The translations under genes and the position numbers were made by a program. A stretch of 11,665 nt of DNA from Yoonia sp. (GTDB taxonomy: Bacteria > Pseudomonadota > Alphaproteobacteria > Rhodobacterales > Rhodobacteraceae). The notes under the pieces are model-generated. The model was given only the letters and a program-made list of their open reading frames with translations, did not search any database and was not told the DNA's origin. Positions 6,564-11,665 of the stretch are shown here, one piece after another (the stretch's first letter is position 1; the number at the start of each line of letters is the position of its first letter). The stretch lies in the NCBI GenBank assembly GCA_028822885.1, contig JAPKCP010000078.1, forward strand, positions 1 through 11,665, read 5' to 3'.

Positions 6564-8228
6564 TCACCGCTCGCTACAGCCTGCCTGAAACCCATAGTCG
6601 CAATGCGCTTTCAGCCGTGCTGTATCTTGCGCAGTCCAGCCATCTGGCGCTGTGGCTTGAACCCAAGGGTCAATATAATCCTGCGCATAATAAGCGTGTC
6701 CATGACCCGGAGGCGCACCAAAAGACAGCGCCATATCCATTGCCAATTGGAACTGGGTCACAATTGGGATGAAACGCAGGTGCTCTGACGCATCTTGCGC
6801 TGGTGGATCATTCATCCAAGGGGGTGCCCGCCACAGCGAATATGGATCATAAAAGACGATCGGATCACTTGAATACTGCAAGAATACAATCCGCATTTCG
6901 CCCCAGTCCGCTTCTGCTTCGGACGCGTCAGACACGCGTGAAGCGTAGCGCACTAAGGACCCATCCCCAATTGTTGGCAATTTCCACGAACTCCCCTCGT
7001 TTCGCGTGTTTTGAACATAATTCCAAAACCCAGACGAAAAGGGAGGGCCTGCCCAGAACGCACCATCAATAGGATCATCCACAAGCCGGAAAAGGTTTGT
7101 GGCATACATCGAAGACCATGCACCAAGGCTTAATCCATGAGCATAAAGTCTGGGGCGATTGTCGTGCGACAGTGTTTTCCAATATTCGTGAACCGTCGCA
7201 AGTGTCGCAGTCGCTTGGATCAAACCGGTATCCGTCTCAAAAATCAGCGCAAGCGGCGATTGCAGATAGGAATATTGCGAGCCAACCGTCGCAATATCTC
7301 CACCGTGCATGTATTCGACTGGATCATGCGATCCGGGGTCCATCCAACCCGTGCCTGTGGGGCTTGCGACAATCAGCACCTCACGGTCGAACGCACCGAG
7401 CCTTTTCAATTCTGCAAGGGCCAAATCTGCGCGATCTTGCGCTGTTTCACCGTTGGCCCGGCCCACATAGACGCGGATCGGATCAAGTGCGGGAACCCCA
7501 GTAAAGGCGGCAATGTCTTCTGCATCAGGACCGGAGGTCAAGAAATCGCGGCCCGGTTCACCAATCCCACCCCAATCTACCAACGAAGCAGCACTACCAG
7601 TTATCCGCGATTCTGTCGGTGGCGGCGGTGCCGTATCAAAAAGGTTTTGCGCAGTCTCGTAACTTTCATCAAGAATACCAATCGCGCTATCCAAAATTCC
7701 ATCGCGCGTGACGACGAATAGCAAAACCAAAACGGTAATCAGGCCCAAAACATTTGCCCGCCGTTCTGGCATAATGCGCAGCAAACGCGATTGAACAAGC
7801 CTAAATAGCGCAGCGATCAACGCACCAAACGCAAATGCAATTGCGAAAATTATAACAGCAACAACCAAGATTTGCACCAGATGCAGCGCATCAGCAGGCT
7901 CTAGGCCCATTTTGCTCCGCAAGTCATTCTGCCACGTCAAACTAGACCTGATGGTCCAGGCGAATAGAATGAAAACAAGCCCTGCGGACAGGCCCACTGC
8001 CTTTCGTGCGCTTTTACCTGTAAGTACTGGCATATCGGCAGTGCGCCAGATCAGAGCCATCATTTGCCCGGAAAAATAGCCAAGTGCCATCATCAGCCCA
8101 CCAAGAACACCCTGCACAAGCGGCCCACGCGGAATAAGTGACGGGGTCAGCGACGCCGCAAAAAACAGTAGTCCAAGAAGTAAGCTTGGGATCGAGAAGG
8201 GTCGCAACAAGGTCGAAAGAAGTCGCAT
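6564..8228 (-). CDS. Membrane-anchored alpha/beta-hydrolase family protein (Abhydrolase_9-like)
   Basis: 554 residues from ATG 8228. The N-terminal part holds about five hydrophobic segments (roughly 12-30, 38-60, 78-93, 115-142 and 158-175). A Pro-rich linker at about 200-204 follows, then a catalytic domain. The nucleophile elbow is HGLSLGAWSS, with Ser367. A likely acid is Asp455 in QYSSDPIVFYD, and a likely His is in PPGHGHAYY (509 or 511). This layout matches the poorly characterised family of integral-membrane N-terminal domain plus Abhydrolase_9 (formerly a DUF), thought to be esterase/lipase-like. The natural substrate is not known. A TTG at 8231 could add one residue, but ATG 8228 is favoured because GGTGG (8235-8239) lies six bases upstream. 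The gene stands alone, convergent with the oxidoreductase and divergent from the DUF1800 gene. Confidence 0.88.
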   Translation of the reverse strand: MRLLSTLLRPFSIPSLLLGLLFFAASLTPSLIPRGPLVQGVLGGLMMALGYFSGQMMALIWRTADMPVLTGKSARKAVGLSAGLVFILFAWTIRSSLTWQNDLRSKMGLEPADALHLVQILVVAVIIFAIAFAFGALIAALFRLVQSRLLRIMPERRANVLGLITVLVLLFVVTRDGILDSAIGILDESYETAQNLFDTAPPPPTESRITGSAASLVDWGGIGEPGRDFLTSGPDAEDIAAFTGVPALDPIRVYVGRANGETAQDRADLALAELKRLGAFDREVLIVASPTGTGWMDPGSHDPVEYMHGGDIATVGSQYSYLQSPLALIFETDTGLIQATATLATVHEYWKTLSHDNRPRLYAHGLSLGAWSSMYATNLFRLVDDPIDGAFWAGPPFSSGFWNYVQNTRNEGSSWKLPTIGDGSLVRYASRVSDASEAEADWGEMRIVFLQYSSDPIVFYDPYSLWRAPPWMNDPPAQDASEHLRFIPIVTQFQLAMDMALSFGAPPGHGHAYYAQDYIDPWVQATAPDGWTAQDTARLKAHCDYGFQAGCSER

Positions 8229-8658
8229 CAAATACCACCATGGGTCGTTAGAATGATCTTACTCATGGTTTAGTATTAAACGAGTCGCTGGCGCATGTAA
8301 GCTAACAAACGCGATCTAAACCTAAGCAAATTTCTACGGGTCGGTACAATTAAATGAACCCAGTTTCGAAGCTGCACAGCACAGGCCAAGACGTACCGTA
8401 GCAACTTGCCGTTTCGCCGTCTACGAAACCACCGGCACTTTAAATTGCCACGTCCACGCACGAAGATTTTAGTTCGATCTACAGGAACCGGTTCTGACTT
8501 TATAACACCCGACCGCTTCTTAACCTATGACCAGATCTGTACCCGCTAAATCCATAATCTTGAGGCCAGCAAGAACCTCAATACGCGTTCGGTGATTGTT
8601 CGCCATGACCGCATTGAACCGCTGTATTTAACCAATGTTTTGCGACTATGGTGGTGAC
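8229..8658. other. Intergenic region between divergent hydrolase and DUF1800 genes
   Basis: About 430 bases that must hold two divergent promoters. A small dyad GTTTA-GTAT-TAAAC lies near 8268-8281, about 45 bases upstream of the hydrolase start. A 6-bp inverted repeat TTGAGG (8560-8565) / CCTCAA (8576-8581) lies farther right. Short open frames exist, such as an arginine-rich one on the minus strand at 8276-8461, but none has a recognisable product or ribosome binding site. No clear -35/-10 pair was found. Confidence 0.45.
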
Positions 8659-10035
8659 ATGACCTTTGATCCTTTCATCGCCGCGACACGATTTGGCACC
8701 GGCTTATCGCCTATCCACGCGCTGCCCGCATCAGTGGCTGATGTCGTGGCGGACTTGCAAGGTGTGGACACCATGGCGCACGAAATCATCATTGCGCCCT
8801 TCGCAACCGCGACGCCCAGTCCGGCGGCATTTGTGACGCTGCGGCGTGCAGAAAGGGCGGCGGAGACCGAAGACGACAAAACCCGCACAGCCGCCGCCGT
8901 GCAGCAATGGCGGGCAGACGCGCGGACGCTGCAATATAAAAACGCAATGAAAACAATGGCGCGCAGTATGGCGGCCCCCTTGGGTTTGCGGGAACGGCTG
9001 ACAGCATTTTGGGCAGATCACTTTACGGCCAAGGGGCGCAACTCCCTTATTAGACCCATGATCACCCCCTTCATCGAAGAAGCAATCAGGCCGCACATCA
9101 CTGGTTCGTTCGTAGATATGCTAACAGCGGTCGCGACCCATCCGGTCATGCTGCATTACCTCCAACAAGTCGAAAGCCATGGGCCAGCAAGCCCACGTGG
9201 GTTGCGCCGTGGCAAAGGGCTGAACGAAAACCTAGCCCGCGAGATGCTCGAATTGCACAGCCTTGGTGTCGAAGGGCGGTACGAGCAAACGGACGTGAGA
9301 GAGCTTGCAGAGCTTTTGACGGGGCTAACCTATCACCCGCTGTCCGGTTTTACCTTTGATGATCGCATGGCAGAACCGGGGGCAGAAACCGTCCTTGGTA
9401 TCAGTTACGGCCCCGCCGCGTCCCTGAACACGATTCAGACGGCCATCGCAGACCTTGCGACGCATCCCGATACATCTCAGCATATCGCGCGGAAACTGGT
9501 CGTTCACTTTATTAGTGACCAACCCGATGAAGCCCTTGTCGCCAGTATCGCTCAGGTCTTTCAACAGACTGACGGCGACCTACTTTTGTGCATGACAGCA
9601 CTGCTAGATCACCCTGCGGCTTGGACGGCTGACCGGGCCAAAGTGCGACCACCGATTGAATTCATCACGGCCTCGTTTCGCGCCCTGAACGTCAGTCCAG
9701 AGGCTATCATCACCGCAGATCAGCAGACCATTCGGCGCTGGATCGAACGGCCTCTGCGGATCATGGGACAGCCGTTCCAAGACCCCGTTGGGCCCGACGG
9801 ATGGCCCGAAAGGCCGCAAGACTGGATCATTCCACAAACTATGGCGGGTCGGATTTCATGGGCGATGCGGGCGCCGAAAGAATTCACCGACCCACTGCCT
9901 GATCCACGAGATTTTGTGCGGACAGCCCTTGGAAACGCGGCCCCTGAAGCGGTCATTTTCGCGGCAGCGTCAGCAGAAAGACGTAGCGACGGAATTGGCA
10001 TTATCCTTTCCGCACCTGCGTTCCAAAGGAGATAG
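8659..10035 (+). CDS. DUF1800 family protein
   Basis: 458 residues from ATG 8659, starting MTFDPFIAATRFGTGLSP, the usual opening of this family. Conserved landmarks are FWADHF at 117-122, LNENLAREMLELHSLGV at 188-204 (the strongest family signature, matching the N-E-N-x-A-R-E-L-L-E-L pattern), HIARKLVVHF at about 275-284, and GQPFQDPVGPDGWPE at about 370-384. An upstream in-frame ATG at 8635 would add eight residues (MFCDYGGD) but has no ribosome binding site. At 8659 a GGTGG (8650-8654) sits slightly close to the start. There is no signal peptide or transmembrane segment. The gene ends three bases before the DUF1501 start, so the two are co-transcribed and probably work together, as this pairing recurs in many bacteria. 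No biochemical activity is established for the family. Confidence 0.9.
   Translation: MTFDPFIAATRFGTGLSPIHALPASVADVVADLQGVDTMAHEIIIAPFATATPSPAAFVTLRRAERAAETEDDKTRTAAAVQQWRADARTLQYKNAMKTMARSMAAPLGLRERLTAFWADHFTAKGRNSLIRPMITPFIEEAIRPHITGSFVDMLTAVATHPVMLHYLQQVESHGPASPRGLRRGKGLNENLAREMLELHSLGVEGRYEQTDVRELAELLTGLTYHPLSGFTFDDRMAEPGAETVLGISYGPAASLNTIQTAIADLATHPDTSQHIARKLVVHFISDQPDEALVASIAQVFQQTDGDLLLCMTALLDHPAAWTADRAKVRPPIEFITASFRALNVSPEAIITADQQTIRRWIERPLRIMGQPFQDPVGPDGWPERPQDWIIPQTMAGRISWAMRAPKEFTDPLPDPRDFVRTALGNAAPEAVIFAAASAERRSDGIGIILSAPAFQRR
10026..10031 (+). promoter_or_regulatory. Strong Shine-Dalgarno of the DUF1501 gene inside the DUF1800 3' end
   Basis: A perfect AAGGAG lies within the last codons of the DUF1800 gene, seven bases before the DUF1501 ATG. 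It fixes that start and indicates coupled, efficient translation of the second gene, in contrast to the weak site of the first. Confidence 0.75.
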
Positions 10036-10038
10036 AGT

Positions 10039-11235
10039 ATGGACCGGCGAACCTTTCTATCCACGATTGGGTGCTCGCTTGCAGCCAGTCCACTACTCGC
10101 ACCGATTGCACTGGCCAATGCGCCCGGGGACAACCGGCTTGTCGTGATTATCCTGCGGGGGGCTATGGACGGTATCGATGCGTTCCGGCCATTGGGGGAT
10201 CCCGACTATGCCGCACTCAGACCCGATCTCAACGATGGGCAAGCAATCGATCTGAATGGGTTCTGGGGGATGCATCCAGCCCTCGAACAACTGCTGCCAC
10301 TTTGGAAAGCAGGGGAAATGGGGGTCGTTCCCGCCGTCTCAACACCTTACCGCGATAAGCGCAGCCATTTTGACGGTCAGGACATGCTTGAAGCCGGAGG
10401 CAAAGCGTTAGACGGGACCATCAACGACGGCTGGCTGAACCGGCTCATGCAAACGATGCCCGGGGCGCAGCCCGACTTGGCTTACGCAATCGGACGCGAA
10501 CAAATGCAAATCCTAACAGGATCGGCCCAAACAGCGCGCTGGTCCCCCGAGGCGCGGTTGAACATTTCACCCCAAGCAGAGCGGCTGCTGGAACTTGTCC
10601 TTCATGAAGACCCGCTGTTCCAAGTCGCATCCGAGCAGGCCATCGCAATCGCGAGCCAAATCGGCTTGGAAAGAGAAGCAGACGCAACAGCGCGGGAAAA
10701 CATGGCAGCAGATCCAATGATGGGCGGCGTAGCCAGTACCGGACAACATATCCAAATCGCACAATTTGCAGCAGCGCGCCTACGGGGCGATGCACGGATC
10801 GCAAGTTTTTCAATCAATGGCTGGGATACCCACTTGAACCAAAAAGCAGGGATAAGCCGGGCGCTTGGGCGGCTCGCAGATACGATCCTCACTTTGCGCA
10901 GTGGGTTGGGACCCGATTGGTCGAACACGGCCATTCTCTGCGTGACCGAATTTGGACGCACAGCACGGCAAAACGGAACCAAAGGAACAGACCACGGAAC
11001 CGGTGGGGCGCTACTGTATGCGGGGGGTGCAATGCGGGGGGGCCAATTCGCCGGACAATGGCCGGGTTTATCAGAGGCGAATTTATACGATCGCAGGGAC
11101 ATTATGCCGACAGCCGACATAAGGGCAACTGCGGCTTGGGTCATGCATGGGCTGTTTGGAACCAACAAAACCACCCTTGAAACGACGGTATTTCCGGGGC
11201 TTCAAATAGGGGACGACCCGGGGCTGCTGCTATAA
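10039..11235 (+). CDS. DUF1501 family protein with Tat-like signal
   Basis: 398 residues. The N-terminus MDRRTFLSTIGCSLAASPLL has a twin-arginine motif (DRRTFL) followed by a hydrophobic stretch and ANA near 26-28, indicating Tat export to the periplasm as a folded, possibly cofactor-bearing protein. Family landmarks are LRGAMDGIDAF at about 39-49, SHFDGQDMLE at about 109-118, INGWDTHLNQ at about 259-268, and VTEFGRTARQNGTKGTDHGTGG at about 302-323. The Asp/His-rich motifs and overall layout recall the alkaline-phosphatase/sulfatase superfamily, to which the family is usually related, suggesting metal binding. No substrate is known. It is the second gene of the DUF1800-DUF1501 operon, three bases after the first. 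No obvious intrinsic terminator follows. Confidence 0.92.
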   Translation: MDRRTFLSTIGCSLAASPLLAPIALANAPGDNRLVVIILRGAMDGIDAFRPLGDPDYAALRPDLNDGQAIDLNGFWGMHPALEQLLPLWKAGEMGVVPAVSTPYRDKRSHFDGQDMLEAGGKALDGTINDGWLNRLMQTMPGAQPDLAYAIGREQMQILTGSAQTARWSPEARLNISPQAERLLELVLHEDPLFQVASEQAIAIASQIGLEREADATARENMAADPMMGGVASTGQHIQIAQFAAARLRGDARIASFSINGWDTHLNQKAGISRALGRLADTILTLRSGLGPDWSNTAILCVTEFGRTARQNGTKGTDHGTGGALLYAGGAMRGGQFAGQWPGLSEANLYDRRDIMPTADIRATAAWVMHGLFGTNKTTLETTVFPGLQIGDDPGLLL

Positions 11236-11270
11236 CGGCAAGCCCGATAGCGTCGGCTGGCGTTGCTCGC

Positions 11271-11342
11271 CCTTGGTTCATTAGGCATCAGTCGTCGCTC
11301 AACGCGCCGACACAAGCGGGACATACACCGCTTGAACCAAGG
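11271..11342. repeat. Perfect 10-bp inverted repeat CCTTGGTTCA / TGAACCAAGG
   Basis: Arms at 11271-11280 and 11333-11342 are separated by 52 bases. They enclose the 3' end of the small zinc-ribbon frame and follow the DUF1501 gene by 35 bases. No T-run follows on either strand, so it is not a classic terminator. The arms could be the ends of a small mobile or decayed element, or could form a long RNA stem-loop; the sequence does not decide. Confidence 0.4.
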
Positions 11343-11458
11343 TCTGTTCCATAGGGAATGACCGCACTACAAGCTGGGCAGCTTCGCTTATCACGCTTTG
11401 CCGCACCATGTTGTCCTTGTTCTTAATCTTCCTTTTTTGATTTCTCTGGGCCCATCAT
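11288..11458 (-). pseudogene. Small zinc-ribbon protein frame interrupted by an in-frame TAA
   Basis: Reading leftward from ATG 11458 (or the adjacent ATG 11455) gives MMGPEKSKKED, then a TAA at 11423-11425. The same frame then continues EQGQHGAAKRDKRS, CPAC, SAVIPYGTDLGSSGV, CPAC, VGALSDD and ends TGA at 11288. Two CPxC knuckles 15 residues apart are a textbook single zinc ribbon, usually involved in binding nucleic acid or protein. A perfect AAGGAG (11463-11468) lies 4 and 7 bases before the two ATGs. No ATG, GTG or TTG occurs between the TAA and the first cysteine pair, so the ribbon cannot be translated on its own. The simplest reading is a 56-residue gene carrying a point nonsense mutation. 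Alternatives are a sequencing error, stop readthrough, or a chance frame. The product family is not recognised. Confidence 0.5.
11299..11409 (-). CDS. Possible 36-residue ORF overlapping the zinc-ribbon frame
   Basis: In the frame shifted by +1 relative to the zinc ribbon, ATG 11409 is preceded by AAGGA with a four-base gap. It encodes MVRQSVISEAAQLVVRSF, then PMEQTLVQAVYVPLVSAR. It is mildly hydrophobic, without cysteines or a signal peptide, and is not recognised. It is an alternative reading of the same DNA. Either it or the zinc ribbon may be the authentic product, or neither. Listed because it has its own start and Shine-Dalgarno. Confidence 0.2.
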   Translation of the reverse strand: MVRQSVISEAAQLVVRSFPMEQTLVQAVYVPLVSAR

Positions 11459-11466
11459 CGGTCTCC

Positions 11467-11488
11467 TTATGCTTTGCGCAAAGCATAA
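11467..11488. promoter_or_regulatory. 22-bp perfect palindrome (half site TTATGCTTTGC), candidate operator or 5'-UTR hairpin
   Basis: Eleven bases TTATGCTTTGC are followed directly by their exact reverse complement. On the minus strand the palindrome overlaps the first two bases of the AAGGAG ribosome binding site of the zinc-ribbon frame and touches the candidate -10 at 11487-11492. It is placed either for repressor binding at the transcription start or for sequestering the ribosome binding site in RNA. It also lies about 70 bases upstream of the rightward gene at 11556. The symmetry is seen; the role is inferred. Confidence 0.5.
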
Positions 11489-11515
11489 CGTAGCGACGGG
11501 CCGGATAAATTTCAA
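11487..11515 (-). promoter_or_regulatory. Candidate promoter for the small zinc-ribbon frame
   Basis: On the minus strand TTGAAA (11510-11515) and TACGTT (11487-11492) are separated by 17 bases. The -35 half is part of a tandem AAATTTC repeat (about 11507-11523). The -10 is weak. The predicted start site lies inside the 22-bp palindrome. Confidence 0.3.
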
Positions 11516-11555
11516 ATTTCAAACTGAGACACTACCCGAAATACAACTGACGTTT

Positions 11556-11665
11556 ATGGAGCATGCGGTGGCCAATTTGGGCAATGAACCTATCCGGACC
11601 GCGGGCGACCTGAAACGTTTTGAGACTGAGATGTCGCTTGCTGAGCGTTTGCCAGAGCGCAGCAT
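11556..11665 (+). CDS. N-terminal fragment, possibly an acyl-CoA synthetase (AMP-binding family)
   Basis: An ATG at 11556 opens a frame that runs off the window after 36 codons: MEHAVANLGNEPIRTAGDLK, then RFETEMSLAERLPERS. The pattern of a short leader followed by an acidic helix and 'LAERLPERS' resembles the opening of fatty-acid or related CoA ligases, which continue 'xYDVLxxxA'. This is a weak resemblance. The frame is open further upstream to about 11500, and no Shine-Dalgarno precedes the ATG, so the start is uncertain; GTG 11568, preceded by GGAG, is another option. Orientation is divergent from the zinc-ribbon frame. Confidence 0.4.
   Translation, partial: MEHAVANLGNEPIRTAGDLKRFETEMSLAERLPERS

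Noticed and set aside
8276..8461. 61-codon arginine-rich minus-strand frame between the hydrolase and DUF1800 genes
   Set aside because: No ribosome binding site, no recognisable similarity, and composition not like the neighbouring genes.
8525..8607. Minus-strand short frame starting MANNHRTRIEVLAGLK between the hydrolase and DUF1800 genes
   Set aside because: It reads like plausible protein but is only 27 residues, lacks a Shine-Dalgarno and matches no known family.
10602..11174. 190-codon minus-strand open frame
   Set aside because: It is antisense to the conserved DUF1501 motifs; composition is that of a reverse-strand shadow of a G+C-rich gene.
11432..11438. A AAA AAG slippery heptamer in the zinc-ribbon frame, suggesting programmed -1 frameshifting around the TAA
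   Set aside because: The heptamer is in register, but the -1 frame reads only 13 more codons and stops at a TGA. It reaches neither the zinc ribbon (same frame) nor the 36-residue ORF (+1 frame).
1..11665. CRISPR arrays, tRNA or rRNA genes, prophage genes, toxin-antitoxin pairs
   Set aside because: No regularly spaced repeats, no cloverleaf or rRNA-like segments, and no recognisable phage or toxin-antitoxin products were seen on either strand.

Overview
The window looks like chromosomal DNA of a marine alphaproteobacterium of the Rhodobacterales (Roseobacter group). The evidence is moderate G+C, the sequence character of the proteins, a secreted PAN-domain protein start at the left edge that resembles the N-terminus of roseobacter alpha-2-macroglobulin proteins, and an adjacent DUF1800/DUF1501 gene pair. 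This assignment is an inference from remembered families; no search was run.

Layout. 1-185 (-): N-terminus of a secreted protein cut by the window edge. 186-541: intergenic. 542-680 (+): decayed N-terminal piece of an IS3-family OrfA transposase, ending two bases before the 3' end of the next gene. 682-4946 (-): two-gene RND efflux operon, periplasmic adaptor first (3843-4946) and inner-membrane pump second (682-3843), joined by a one-base TGATG overlap. A candidate promoter and a perfect 12-bp palindrome lie just upstream. No outer-membrane TolC-type gene or regulator is present. 5397-6494 (+): zinc-independent MDR-family oxidoreductase, divergent from the efflux operon. 6564-8228 (-): membrane-anchored alpha/beta hydrolase, convergent with the oxidoreductase. 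8659-11235 (+): tightly coupled DUF1800-DUF1501 operon, in which the second product carries a Tat-like signal. 11288-11458 (-): a small zinc-ribbon reading frame with a strong Shine-Dalgarno but an in-frame TAA, and a second short ORF overlapping it in another frame. A 22-bp perfect palindrome precedes it. 11556-11665 (+): 5' end of a gene cut by the right edge, possibly an acyl-CoA synthetase.

How the genes fit together. The efflux operon would extrude a hydrophobic or amphipathic compound, using an outer-membrane channel encoded elsewhere. The DUF1800/DUF1501 pair is probably one functional unit with an exported component; its biochemical role is not established. The other genes appear to be independent units.

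I found no CRISPR array, tRNA, rRNA, prophage or recognisable defence system. The least explained part is the right end: an interrupted small zinc-ribbon frame behind a palindromic control element, and the DUF1800/DUF1501 unit.
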